From: Echinarachnius parma
Taxonomy: Eukaryota; Echinodermata; Echinoidea; Clypeasteroida; Echinarachniidae
Length of the DNA stretch: 64,000 bases
Reading direction: 5' to 3'
Assembly (NCBI GenBank): GCA_037951105.1
Contig: JBAMJV010008058.1
Location: 62,001-126,000, forward strand
Position numbers and translations under genes: made by a program. Under the pieces are notes generated by a model. That model did not search any database and was not told the DNA's origin. It was given only the letters and a program-made list of their open reading frames with translations. Shown here piece by piece: positions 18,301 through 57,518 of this stretch; position 1 is the stretch's first letter, and every line of letters begins with the position of its first letter.

Positions 18301-21300
18301 GAGAATGATGACAGAACCTACATTGTAACAAACAATAGCACACGGTCACACCCAACAGGAGAGGATTAGAATGAGGACAGAACCTACATTGTAACAAACA
18401 ATAGCACACGGTCACACCCAACAGGAGAGGATTAGAATGATGACAGAACCTACATTGTAACAAACAATAGCACACGGTCACACCCAACAGGAGAGGATTA
18501 GAATGATGACAGAACCTACATTGTAACAAACAATAGCACACGGTCACACCCAACAGGAGAGGATTAGAATGAGGACAGAACCTACATTGTAACAAACAAT
18601 AGCACACGGTCACACCCAACAGGAGAGGATTAGAATGATGACAGAACCTACATTGTAACAAACAATAGCACACGGTCACACCCAACAGGAGAGGATTAGA
18701 ATGATGACAGAACCTACATTGTAACAAACAATAGCACACGGTCACACCCAACAGGAGAGGATTAGAATGAAGACAGAACCTACATTGTAACCAACAATAG
18801 CACACGGTCACACCCAACAGGAGAGGATTAGAATGATGACAGAACCTACATTGTAACAAACAATAGCACACGGTCACACCCAACAGGAGAGGATTAGGAT
18901 GATGACAGAACCTACATTGTAACAAACAATAGCACACGGTCGCACCCAACAGTGAATGGATAGGAGAGGATTAGAATGATGACAGAACCTACATTGTAAC
19001 AAACAATATAGCACACGGTCACACCCAACAGGAGAGGATTAGAATGATGACAGAACCTACATTGTAACAAACAATAGCACACGGTCACACCCAACAGGAG
19101 AGGATTAGAATGATGACAGAACCTACATTGTAACAAACAATAGCACACAGTCACACCCAACAGGAGAGGATTAGAATGATGACAGAACCTACATTGTAAC
19201 AAACAATAGCACACGGTCACACCCAACAGGAGAGGATTAGAATGAGGACAGAACCTACATTGTAACAAACAATAGCACACGGTCACACCCAACAGTGAAT
19301 GGATAGGAGAGGATTAGGATGATGACAGAACCTACATTGTAACAAACAATAGCACACGGTCACACCCAACAGGAGAGGATTAGAATGATGACAGAACCTA
19401 CATTGTAACAAACAATAGCACACGGTCACACCCAACAGGAGAGGATTAGAATGATGACAGAACCTACATTGTAACAAACAATAGCACACGGTCACACCCA
19501 ACAGGAGAGGATTAGAATGACAGAACCTACATTGTAACAAACAATAGCACACGGTCACACCCAACAGTGAATGGATAGGAGAGGATTAGAATGACAGAAC
19601 CTACATTGTAACAAACAATAGCACAAGGTCACACCCAACAGGAGAGGATTAGAATGATGACAGAACCTACATTGTAACAAACAATAGCACACGGTCACAC
19701 CCAACAGGAGAGGATTAGGATGATGACAGAACCTACATTGTAACAAACAATAGCACACGGTCACACCCAACAGTGAATGGATAGGAGAGGATTAGAATGA
19801 TGACAGAACCTACATTGTAACAAACAATAGCACACGGTCACACCCAACAGGAGAGGATTAGGATGATGACAGAACCTACATTGTAACAAACAATAGCACA
19901 AGGTCACACCCAACAGGAGAGGATTAGAATGATGACAGAACCTACATTGTAACAAACAATAGCACACGGTCACACCCAACAGGAGAGGATGAGAATGATG
20001 ACAGAACCTACATTGTAACAAACAATAGCACACGGTCACACCCAACAGGAGAGGATTAGAATGAGGACAGAACCTACATTGTAACAAACAATAGCACACG
20101 GTCACACCCAACAGGAGAGGATTAGAATGATGACAGAACCTACATTGTAACAAACAATAGCACACGGTCACACCCAACAGGAGAGGATTAGAATGAGGAC
20201 AGAACCTACATTGTAACAAACAATAGCACACGGTCACACCCAACAGGAGAGGATTAGAATGATGACAGAACCTACATTGTAACAAACAATAGCACACGGT
20301 CACACCCAACAGGAGAGGATGAGAATGATGACAGAACCTACATTGTAACAAACAATAGCACACGGTCACACCCAACAGGAGAGGATTAGAATGAGGACAG
20401 AACCTACATTGTAACAAACAATAGCACACGGTCACACCCAACAGGAGAGGATTAGAATGATGACAGAACCTACATTGTAACAAACAATAGCACACGGTCA
20501 CACCCAACAGGAGAGGATTAGAATGATGACAGAACCTACATTGTAACAAACAATAGCACACGGTCACACCCAACAGGAGAGGATTAGAATGAGGACAGAA
20601 CCTACATTGTAACAAACAATAGCACACGGTCACACCCAACAGGAGAGGATTAGAATGATGACAGAACCTACATTGTAACAAACAATAGCACACGGTCACA
20701 CCCAACAGGAGAGGATTAGAATGATGACAGAACCTACATTGTAACAAACAATAGCACACGGTCACACCCAACAGGAGAGGATTAGAATGAAGACAGAACC
20801 TACATTGTAACCAACAATAGCACACGGTCACACCCAACAGGAGAGGATTAGAATGATGACAGAACCTACATTGTAACAAACAATAGCACACGGTCACACC
20901 CAACAGGAGAGGATTAGGATGATGACAGAACCTACATTGTAACAAACAATAGCACACGGTCACACCCAACAGTGAATGGATAGGAGAGGATTAGAATGAT
21001 GACAGAACCTACATTGTAACAAACAATATAGCACACGGTCACACCCAACAGGAGAGGATTAGAATGATGACAGAACCTACATTGTAACAAACAATAGCAC
21101 ACGGTCACACCCAACAGGAGAGGATTAGAATGATGACAGAACCTACATTGTAACAAACAATAGCACACAGTCACACCCAACAGGAGAGGATTAGAATGAT
21201 GACAGAACCTACATTGTAACAAACAATAGCACACGGTCACACCCAACAGGAGAGGATTAGAATGAGGACAGAACCTACATTGTAACAAACAATAGCACAC

Positions 21301-24300
21301 GGTCACACCCAACAGTGAATGGATAGGAGAGGATTAGAATGATGACAGAACCTACATTGTAACAAACAATAGCACACGGTCACACCCAACAGGAGAGGAT
21401 TAGGATGATGACAGATCCTACATTGTAACAAACAATAGCACACGGTCACACCCAACAGGAGAGGATTAGAATGATGACAGAACCTACATTGTAACAAACA
21501 ATAGCACACGGTCACACCCAACAGGAGAGGATTAGAATGAGGACAGAACCTACATTGTAACAAACAATAGCACACGGTCACACCATACACTCATCAAGGA
21601 ACTAAGCTATCAGGGTTTCAGGAATATAGGGCCAGGAGAGGATTAGAATGATGACAGAACCTACAATGTAACAAACAATAGCACACGGTCACACCATACA
21701 CTCATCAAGGAACTAAGCTATCAGGGTTTCAGGAATATAGGGCCAGGAGAGGATTAGAATGATGACAGAACCTACATTGTAACAAACAATATAGCACACG
21801 GTCACACCCAACAGGAGAGGATTAGAATGAGGACAGAACCTACATTGTAACAAACAATAGCACACGGTCACACCCAACAGTGAATGGATAGGAGAGGATT
21901 AGAATGAAGACAGAACCTACATTGTAACAAACAATAGCACACGGTCACACCCAACAGGGGAGGATTAGAATGATGACAGAACCTACATTGTAACAAACAA
22001 TAGCACACGGTCACACCCAACAGGAGAGGATTAGAATGATGACAGAACCTACATTGTAACAAACAATAGCACACAGTCACACCCAACAGGAGAGGATTAG
22101 AATGATGACAGAACCTACATTGTAACAAACAATAGCACACGGTCACACCCAACAGGAGAGGATTAGAATGACAGAACCTACATTGTAACAAACAATAGCA
22201 CACGGTCACACCCAACAGGAGAGGATTAGAATGATGACAGAACCTATAATGTAACAAACAATAGCACACGGTCACACCCAACAGGAGAGGATTAGAATGA
22301 TGACAGAACCTACATTGTAACAAACAATAGCACACGGTCACACCCAACAGGAGAGGATTAGAATGATGACAGAACCTATAATGTAACAAACAATAGCACA
22401 CGGTCACACCCAACAGGAGAGGATTAGAATGATGACAGAACCTACATTGTAACAAACAATAGCACACGGTCACACCCAACAGGAGAGGATTAGAATGATG
22501 ACAGAACCTACATTGTAACAAACAATAGCACACGGTCACACCCAACAGGAGAGGATTAGAATGATGACAGAACCTACATTGTAACAAACAATATAGCACA
22601 CGGTCACACCCAACAGTGAATGGATAGGAGAGGATTAGAATGACAGAACCTACATTGTAACAAACAATAGCACACGGTCACACCCAACAGGAGAGGATTA
22701 GAATGATGACAGAACCTACATTGTAACAAACAATAGCACACGGTCACACCCAACAGGAGAGGATTAGAATGATGACAGAACCTATAATGTAACAAACAAT
22801 AGCAAACGGTCACACCCAACAGGAGAGGATTAGAATGATGACAGAACCTACATTGTAACAAACAATAGCACACGGTCACACCCAACAGGAGAGGATTAGA
22901 ATGATGACAGAACCTACATTGTAACAAACAATATAGCACACGGTCACACCCAACAGTGAATGGATAGGAGAGGATTAGAATGACAGAACCTACATTGTAA
23001 CAAACAATATAGCACACGGTCACACCCAACAGGAGAGGATTAGAATGATGACAGAACCTACATTGTAACAAACAATAGCACACGGTCACACCCAACAGGA
23101 GAGGATTAGAATGATGACAGAACCTACATTGTAACAAACAATAGCACACGGTCACACCCAACAGGAGAGGATTAGAATGATGACAGAACCTACATTGTAA
23201 CAAACAATAACACACGGTCACACCATACACTCATCAAGGAACTAAGCTATCAGGGTTTCAGAAATATAGGGCCAGGAGAGGATTAGAATGATGACAGAAC
23301 CTACAATGTAACAAACAATAGCACACGGTCACACCATACACTCATCAAGGAACTAAGCTATCAGGGTTTCAGGAATATAGGGCCAGGAGAGGATTAGAAT
23401 GATGACAGAACCTACATTGTAACAAACAATATAGCACACGGTCACACCCAACAGGAGAGGATTAGAATGACGACAGAACCTACATTGTAACAAACAATAG
23501 CACACGGTCACACCCAACAGGAGAGGATTAGAATGAGGACAGAACCTACATTGTAACAAACAATAGCACACGGTCACACCCAACAGGAGAGGATTGGAAT
23601 GATGACAGAACCTACATTGTAACAAACAATAGCACACGGTCACACCCAACAGGAGAGGATTAGAATGAAGACAGAACCTACATTGTAACAAACAATAGCA
23701 CACGGTCACACCCAACAGGAGAGGATTAGAATGATGACAGAACCTACATTGTAACAAACAATAGCACACGGTCACACCCAACAGGAGAGGATTAGAATGA
23801 TGACAGAACCTACATTGTAACAAATAGCACACGGTCACACCCAACAGGAGAGGATTAGAATGATGACAGAACCTACATTGTAACAAACAATAGCACACGG
23901 TCACACCCAACAGGAGAGGATTAGAATGATGACAGAACCTACATTGTAACAAACAATAGCACACGGTCACACCCAACAGGAGAGGATTAGAATGATGACA
24001 GAACCTACATTGTAACAAACAATAGCACACGGTCACACCTAACAGGAGAGGATTAGAATGAGGACAGAACCTACATTGTAACAAACAATAGCACACGGTC
24101 ACACCCAACAGGAGAGGATTAGAATGATGACAGAACCTATAATGTAACAAACAATAGCACACGGTCACACCATACACTCATCAAGGAACTAAGCTATCAG
24201 GGTTTCAGGAATATAGGGCCAGGAGAGGATTAGAATGATGACAGAACCTACAATGTAACAAACAATAGCACACGGTCACACCATACACTCATCAAGGAAC

Positions 24301-24862
24301 TAAGCTATCAGGGTTTCAGGAATATAGGGCCAGGAGAGGATTAGAATGATGACAGAACCTACATTGTAACAAACAATATAGCACACGGTCACACCCAACA
24401 GGAGAGGATTAGAATGACAGAACCTACATTGTAACAAACAATAGCACACGGTCACACCCAACAGGAGAGGATTAGAATGATGACAGAACCTACATTGTAA
24501 CAAACAATAGCACACGGTCACACCCAACAGGAGAGGATTAGAATGATGACAGAACCTACATTGTAACAAACAATAGCACACGGTCACACCCAACAGGAGA
24601 GGATTAGGATGATGACAGAACCTACATTGTAACAAACAATAGCACACGGTCACACCCAACAGGAGAGGATTAGAATGATGACAGAACCTACATTGTAACA
24701 AACAATAGCACACGGTCACACCCAACAGGAGAGGATTAGAATGATGACAGAACCTACATTGTAACAAACAATAGCACACGGTCACACCCAACAGGAGAGG
24801 ATTAGAATGATGACAGAACCTACATTGTAACAAACAATAGCACACGGTCACACCCAACAGTG
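15310..24862. repeat. 66-bp minisatellite array, ~9.5 kb
   Basis: The unit is 66 bases (for example from 'ggtcacacccaacaggagag' to 'gtaacaaacaatagcacac'), with 63- and 68-base variants and a 10-base 'tgaatggata' insertion in some copies; roughly 140 copies in all. The unit is a multiple of three and has no stop in one minus-strand frame, so long Cys-rich frames (up to 402 aa) appear on that strand. These follow from the repeat and I do not call them genes. Larger duplications are visible: a ~2,020-base offset (about 17.3-19.3 kb against 19.36-21.3 kb), and a ~1-kb block at 15.25-16.2 kb repeated at 16.24-17.2 kb with its non-satellite flank. Confidence 0.95.
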
Positions 24863-25091
24863 AAATATATGATTTAAGAATGAAAAAAAAGACATAGCAC
24901 AACTCCAAATAAATTAATATAATTCACAAACTTTGAAAAGGAAAAAGAACACCGTACGACCCCCATATTACAAGCAGGATTCAATTTACATTTATAACTA
25001 TGAATATACTGTACCAGTCCTGTAAAGTCTATTGAAAAGGAATATTAATGAAAAAGAGCAAAGATTCCCATTTTCTTTGCTTTTTTTCATT
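24863..25091. other. AT-rich spacer, no gene
   Basis: Single-copy-looking sequence at the right edge of the array. Nothing recognisable. Confidence 0.5.
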
Positions 25092-25870
25092 TACTGTATA
25101 TGGGCATTTCCACGGGAAAGTGGACATGAACTCAAAAAAACAATTGGCTCTATTTCAAATCCTATTTATTTTTTCTGGATTATTTTTTTATACAACATGA
25201 TCCTATGATTATATCTTTCAGTTCACATGATTTTTTTTATTCTCAGGTGTCTCCTTATAGGAGAAACGGAAACGAAACACGAAACTCCACACATGAGACT
25301 ACCCTGTGCAAATTTCAGGAAAATCCTTATATTTTCTGGTATTTTTATTATTTAAGGCACCAAATTGTATGACTGATAATCAAAGTACCTTTTCAGATTA
25401 AAATTTCAGTCTTTTCAGTGCTCTAAAGTATATTTTGTAATGAATCAAAACCTCCGGACACAACTGTAACGCGAGTTACCGATGTTTCTGCATCCCACAA
25501 TTTATTCCCAAATTGTTTGGAAATGTTGTCAATACTAACTCATAGGACACATACAAATGTCAAATGAGCACATAAAATATTTGACCAGGATTAACATTTA
25601 AATGGTGCTTTTCTCGTTTTAGGGGTAACTGAATTTTGTCCATGTCTTTTTTTTGTAACGCGAGTTACCGAACAGGATTCTTCCGCAAAGGTTCCTAAAG
25701 GTAGCTCTGTCAGTCTTTTTTGTGTTATCTAGTTAGTGCACATCTACTTAATCCTTGGTGATAAAATCAGCCTACAGTTCCATAAAATAATGGAGTTACA
25801 GCACATTGAAGTAGTCAATGTACATAAAGTATAATGCAAGTTACCGTGGAATTGCCCATATTATACAGTA
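25092..25870. mobile_element. TIR element with internal GTAACGCGAGTTACCG motifs
   Basis: The left end (TACTGTATATGGGCATTTCCACGG) and right end (CCGTGGAATTGCCCATATTATACAGTA) are imperfect inverses. Two internal GTAACGCGAGTTACCG copies, near 25467 and 25655, are near-palindromic. No coding capacity. Confidence 0.6.
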
Positions 25871-26078
25871 TATTTATGGTCACGTTTCTCCGTTTGAAAA
25901 GGAATATTGACAAGAAAATGGCAAACATTACAGAGGAATATGTAAAGGCTTTACAAAGGAAATGGCGCACCAAAGACAATTAAATGATGTACTGTACATA
26001 CATGTACATGTACAGACTTCGACTTAGGACATAAACGCATTATAGCACACTGACAATAATTTAAGGATGCAAGAACGT

Positions 26079-26837
26079 TAAAGGCAATGGTGAGTGTTGG
26101 TAATTTCCAAAGTGCCCCCCGACATAAATTGTAACGGATTTGGCTGATTTCAATTCCATATGAAAGATCATCGAAAAAAAACGTGGGAAATAATAATAAT
26201 TCCCATTCAAATGCTCTAATTGTTGTGGAATTGGCTTTCAAAATATCATATAAAAGTGGTTGACGCCCGGGTATCACTTTTTAGAGAACGCTAGTGCGAG
26301 GCACTAGCATTCTAGGTCTTCATAATAAAGAACTGAAACCAAATATTTTTGTGCACGCTAATTGTGCTTAAAACTATACATATGATACGGTACTTACCAG
26401 CAATTCACTCTCCGATATGTGATCAAACTATCGGGTGGATTAAGATTATGATTTTTCCCTCCATTCCGCAAACAATCAGTGATATATGCGCCTCATGGAC
26501 TTCTCTCCGTGTGTTAGCGCGACTCTGAACGAAAGGCGAACGAATGGGGCTTGCGAGTTGCGATACATACTACACGTACTATTACCGCGCACTGCACTAC
26601 AGTCCCGTATTATATAGGATCTAGAACGCTAGTGCTTCGCGCTGGCTAACTCTAGAGTTAATTTGACACTTCGAGTTGTAACGGCTCTTTTTGAATGATA
26701 ACAGGGGTTTTATTTTGTTGTTTGTAATTGTGTATACTTTTCGAGCATGGTGAAGTTATAACTATTAGTTTGTACCGTAATCGTGCAGGTTTTGGTTACT
26801 AAAGTTAAGTTTGACCAACACTCACCATTGCCTTTAA
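26079..26837. mobile_element. TIR element with TTAAAGGCAATGGTGAGTGTTGG ends
   Basis: The ends at 26079-26100 and 26816-26837 are near-perfect inverses. Inside are two GC-richer hairpins around 'aacgctagtgc...gcactagc' (26287 and 26630). A right-end relative of this family recurs at about 54970-55115. It lies just beyond the last YIPF3 exon. Confidence 0.65.
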
Positions 26838-26916
26838 ATGGAATTTTATAGTACGCCATAAATTGGAATTGAATGATGTAAAGACAAATTTTTTTCATGA
26901 GAATTTGCAAAATTTG

Positions 26917-52808
<25,892 letters not shown>

Positions 52809-53042
52809 TCATGTTGTTGTTTTTGTTTCTTATTTACCTCGATTAGTCTTGGTTCAAGCATCGTTATTATGTCGATAAAATGAAAATAATCGAACAAAAA
52901 TAATAACGTAGTACAGAGAGAGAGGCGGCAAGGGGCCAATTATTGGACAGAAAAAAACAATTGCTGAAAAGAAATTGTAATACAATTCATGAATTTCATA
53001 AATATCATAATTTTCAATGTAATTTAGTGAAAACTACATTTC

Positions 53043-53344
53043 TAAAGGGATAATTGAGTATACTAGTAGTCGAGTTTTGGTATAGAGGGCGCTACATAAA
53101 ATATTTGTTTGTGAGATAATGAATAAATATCGCCCGGTGATGGCCGGTGTGAACTATTTTTAAAATAAAAATATATGTTTTGGATATTTCAGCCGTTTCT
53201 GAACCGATTTTGATCAATTAATAAAGTTTATTCTGTCATTAAAATTGTATGTTCTTTCGAATTTGACGGTCAGTTTTTTATTATCTCACAAAAAAATATT
53301 TTGTGAAGTGCCCCCTTTTTACCAAAACTCAACTATCCCTTTAA
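53043..53344. mobile_element. MITE with AAAGGGATA(G/A)TTGAG ends
   Basis: The ends pair over about 80 bases (aaagggataattgag..., gagttttggtatagaggg, gtgagataat; inverse at 53275-53344). Partial relatives: 52296-52384 (right end) and 54592-54765 (left end). Confidence 0.75.
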
Positions 53345-54157
53345 CACAATGTGATAGCTGAGAGAAGTAGAATTTTGTTGAGTTTATTGAACTGTTTGAT
53401 CATAATCATGCTAGTTTGTACAATGTTTGTACAATGTACAGATCGAGGCGCCGATTCGTTCGGAAAACACAATGCATTGGCGCGCCTGTATCCACATTCC
53501 TTATCAAAGGGATTTTGTAACGTTGTTGATATGTGAACAAATCGATATTATGTGTTTATCTACTTCTACTTCTACTTCTACTTGGGTACTCGACAGGGTC
53601 CATCAGTCAGGACGTAGAGTCGAGGGGAACCGGTGAGGTGTCCCATTAATTGCCGATTGAGGCAACTGCTCCCGCAAAGGCTCCTAGTGATGTAGAAGCC
53701 AAGATATGATCTGATATGTCTACTGAGTGATGTGTGACATTTCCACGGTAAATGAATGTCATATGACCGAGTATTGAGCAAAAATGCAAAGTGATATTCG
53801 CCTTTCCTGAGTTTCCTCGTACTGCCGTTGGACATAATAACATTATTCATTAGATTTATTATAAATCTGAACAGTTTATCTATGATCAGATAATCACACC
53901 AGTCATATTTGGCTCTTGAAAATAAGATTCACAAATTGTTCAATTAGGAATTTATGATGCATTCAAATGTATGATACATTCAAATGTTAATCTGTGTTGT
54001 TACATTTCCCAATTACAATAATAATATAAAGATACGCACATAATGCATTTCAGAAATACAATAGCAATTACATTTGCAATCTGTAATATAGGGGGAACCA
54101 ATACTGATGGTCTTGCCTGTTTAGACGGAGAAAGTAAAGGGATGATGGCGTTGTACA
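53345..54157. other. upstream flank of YIPF3, no gene
   Basis: No reliable gene. A (TCTACT)n run of four units is at 53558-53583. A CCAAT-type palindrome (ccaattattgg) lies at 52936-52946, upstream of YIPF3 exon 1 in the likely promoter zone. Confidence 0.4.
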
Positions 54158-54586
54158 GCATGTCCTAGAATTAATTACAACGGGACTTTCTGCAACGATA
54201 ACTTTAAAGATAGTGAATCAATCAGAATGATATTTCAGGGTATGAAACTACTACATCTTGCAGAAAACCCGATTCGATTTGCTTCAGTGGTCGTGGAGAA
54301 TGAGGATCTTTTGTCAATCATGTCAGATGTCCCTTCCCTCCAGGTTTTGTACATAAGGAGACGCGTTGCCCATTGTGTCCACGCGTTATATGAACAAAAA
54401 TGGACACATGACATGATTGACAAAAGATCCTCATTCTTCATGACCACTGAAGCAAATCGAATAGGGTTTTCTGCAAGATGCAGGTAATAAGTTATAGTTT
54501 CATACCCTGAAATATCATTCTGATTGATCTACTATCTTTAACGTTATCGTTGCAGAGTCCCGTTGTAATTAATTCTGGGACATGCG
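54158..54586. mobile_element. 430-bp foldback with ~180-base arms
   Basis: Left arm 54158-54340 and right arm 54400-54586 are inverse over nearly the whole length (for example 'tgatatttcagggtatgaaact' against 'agtttcataccctgaaatatca'). The ~60-base loop region holds 'gacgcgttgcccattgtgtccacgcgt'. Frames on both strands are mirror images. Confidence 0.85.
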
Positions 54587-54591
54587 TCTGA

Positions 54592-54765
54592 ATGGGATAG
54601 TTGAGTTTTGGTATACCGTAGATGGCGCTACACAGATTTGTTGTGAGACAATGAAAAATTGAGTGTCAAATTCGAAAGAGCATACAATTGTAATGACAGA
54701 CTAAACTTTATTTGATCAAAATCAATTCAGAAACGGCTAAAACATTACCATTTGTAATAATGTTG
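54592..54765. mobile_element. left-end fragment of the AAAGGGATAG MITE family
   Basis: 'gggatagttgagttttggtata', 'gatggcgctaca' and 'ttgatcaaaatcaattcagaaacggct' match the element at 53043 in the same order. Confidence 0.65.
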
Positions 54766-54969
54766 GGGCCCCACAAATATTCGATAATTTTGAACCAGCC
54801 GTAATTGTTTGTTTAAATGCTTCCTCTCTTCAACAATTTACAAAAGAGTTTCTTTCATATTTGTTGATTATCTCTATCTAGTCACTATTTCAATCAAATA
54901 TCACATGCACAATATTTTTTTTAATTTTAAATGGTTGAAACCAATGAGTTTTTAGAGAGCACCCTCTTG

Positions 54970-55115
54970 AGTTTTAATGGTTCTTTTTTAATGATAACAT
55001 GCATTTTACTTAGTCGTTTGTAATTTTGTATTCCTTTCATACATGGTGGATTTTAACTATTATTTTGTAAAGTAATTGTGCAGGTTTTGGTCACTTCAAT
55101 TCAGTTTGACCAAAA
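54970..55115. mobile_element. decayed copy of the element at 26079-26837 (right part)
   Basis: 'taatggttcttttttaatgataacatgcatttta' to 'gtgcaggttttggtcacttcaattcagtttgacca' parallels 26680-26820. Confidence 0.55.
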
Positions 55116-55254
55116 CTGTACTCTCTTAACCTAAATCGGATCAATCGGATCGGCTCTGTGTGCATTTTGCCAGTGATAACTATTCACACGGGCCCGATTC
55201 AACATGTAGAATCGTCAGCGACTGAATCGGACCGACTGTGACTTTCAATCAGTG

Positions 55255-57240
55255 GAGTACCCAGGATTTTTTCAAGGGGGGGGGGGGGGGGGGTTATTTT
55301 GTAAAATTTTCGAAGCCGAGACCAAGTACCTTCAGAATTTTCGAGACAGAGACCACGGTCCGTCAAAATTTGTCGAGGCCAAGACCAAGACCATTGGTTG
55401 AGAACCCCTCTCAGTGGGGGGAGGGGGGAGCGAGCGGAGCGAGCTTGGAAATTTTAGCAATTTAACATCTGAAATTGCCATTTGTTTCAATATAATTGTA
55501 TGGGTATATATTCGTGTTATATAATTGCGTTTTGAAGGGTAATATAAATTATAAACACCCGAGGTTGTAGAATATTATATATATACGAATGCGAGCGAAG
55601 CGAGCTTGAAAATTTTAGCAATTTAACATCTGAAATTGCCATTTGTTTCAATATTATGGTATAGGTATATTCGTGTTATGTTATTGCGTTTTGAAGGGTA
55701 ATATATAAACACCCGAGGTTATGAAATATTATATATGCGACTGCGAGCGGAGCGAGCTTGAAAATTTTAGCAATGTATAACATCTGAAATTGCCATTTGT
55801 TTCAATAAACTATATACGTGTTATGTTATTGCGTTTTGAAGGGTAATATATAAACAACCGAGGTTGTAGAATATGATATAGCGAATGCGAGCGAAGCGAG
55901 CCTGAAAATTTTAGCAATTTAACATCTGAAATTGCCATTTGTTTCAATATTATTGTAAGGGTATATTCGTGTTATGATATTTCGTTTTGAAGGGAGTAAT
56001 AAACACCCGAGGTTGTAGAATATTATATATATATAAGAATGCGAGCGAAGCGAGCTTGACAGTTTTAGCAATTTAACATCGGAAATTGCCATTTGTTTCA
56101 ATAAACTATATACGTGTTATGTTATTGCGTTTTTAAGGGTAATATATAAACAACCGAGGTTGTAGAATATGATATAGCGAATGCGAGCGAAGCGAGCCTG
56201 AAAATTTTAGCAATTTAACATCTGAAATTGCCATTTGTTTCAATATTATTGTAAGGGTATATTCGTGTTATGATATTTCGTTTTGAAGGGAGTAATAAAC
56301 ACCCGAGGTTGTAGAATATTATATATATATAAGAATGCGAGCGAAGCGAGCTTGAAAGTTTTAGCAATTTAACATCGGAAATTGCCATTTGTTTCAATAT
56401 TATTGTATGGGTATATTCGTATTATGATGTTTCGTTTTGAAGGGAGTATATAAACACCCGAGGTTGTAGAATATTATATATATAAGAATGCGAGCGAAGC
56501 GAGCTTGAACATTTTAGCAATTTAACATCAGAAATTGCCATTTGTTTCAATATTATTGTATGTGTATATTCGTGTTATGTTATTGCGTTTTGAAGGGTAA
56601 TATAGGTTTTCCCGCTCAATTTCGCGATTGTGTCAATCGAATTGATAATAGGAGCAAACGAATTCGCGCGATTTGCGATCGCCGTACCAAAGCAGCATTC
56701 GAATTCGTAAATAGTCGTTCAAAATCACGTAGGAGCAAGTGAATTTGCACAAAGTGCATACCTTTTCATCAATGGTCATTCGAATTCGCGAAAGGGCAGT
56801 TGACAGTTGGCTGCACATTCGCGAATTCGAATGCCCATAAATGAACTTCTGTGCCTATTCACGAAAGCGTGTGCGTATGCATGAATTCGCATGCACTTAT
56901 TCGGAATTTGGAAGACCGATACCAACGATTACGCGGCAACGCGCGAATTCGAATGACCCTAAATGAATTCGATTGAAAAAGTGCAAAATTGAGCTGGAAA
57001 ACCTATATTTAAACACCCGAGGTTGTAGAATATTATATATATTCGAATGCGAGCGCAGCGAGCTTGAAAATTGTCGCAATTTAACAACGGAAATTGCCAT
57101 TTGTTTCAATATTATCTCGTGGAAAATTTTTGAAGCCGAGACCAAGAAATTTCAACATTTTCGAGCCCGAGACCGGGTTTCTTCGCAAATTTTCGAGGCC
57201 GAGACCAGGTTAATGAGGTATAAACCTCTCATAACTAGCA
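55255..57240 (+). repeat. ~150-bp tandem array ('gcgagcgaagcgagc') with flanking repeats
   Basis: Nine copies of GCGAGCG(A/G)AGCGAGC occur near 55428, 55591, 55743, 55887, 56041, 56183, 56337, 56490 and 57049. From 55.9 to 56.4 kb they alternate as a 296-base dimer, giving two identical 60-codon frames. Both flanks carry 'gaagccgagaccaag', 'ttttcgag' and 'ggccgagaccag' (55310-55400 and 57127-57210). A G-run of about 18 is at 55276-55294. Confidence 0.85.
56604..57004. mobile_element. MITE inserted into the 150-bp array
   Basis: The ends aggttttcccgctcaatttcgc and tgcaaaattgagctggaaaacct are imperfect inverses over ~45 bases. The inside is full of GAATTCG/CGAATTC. It interrupts the array between its eighth and ninth copies. 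Confidence 0.75.
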
Positions 57241-57518
57241 CCGGGAGGGAGTATTGAACCACAAACTCACATCCCAGCATGGCTGGGTTTTTTCTCGCAC
57301 ATGACGCATATCGTAATCGCTATCAAAGAGATAGGATTGCATTAGACAACATTGATTCATATAATATTATTGAAGAGTCTATTAATCCATATGATATACG
57401 TTTCCGCATAATATAGTAACACTTTGTTATAGATCATCACTACTTTTGAACAAGCATAATGATTGTGTATATAATGGTAACATTATCTCCTTTCCTTTAA
57501 AATGCATCAGTGTGTATG

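Noticed and set aside
15310-24862. CRISPR array
   Set aside because: The array is direct tandem repetition without unique spacers, in animal DNA with introns.
15540-24908. Long Cys-rich minus-strand frames (up to 402 aa) over the satellite
   Set aside because: They follow from a 66-base unit without stops in one frame; frames break at 63/68-base variants and inserts, and neighbouring frames restart at repeat variants rather than at gene-like starts.
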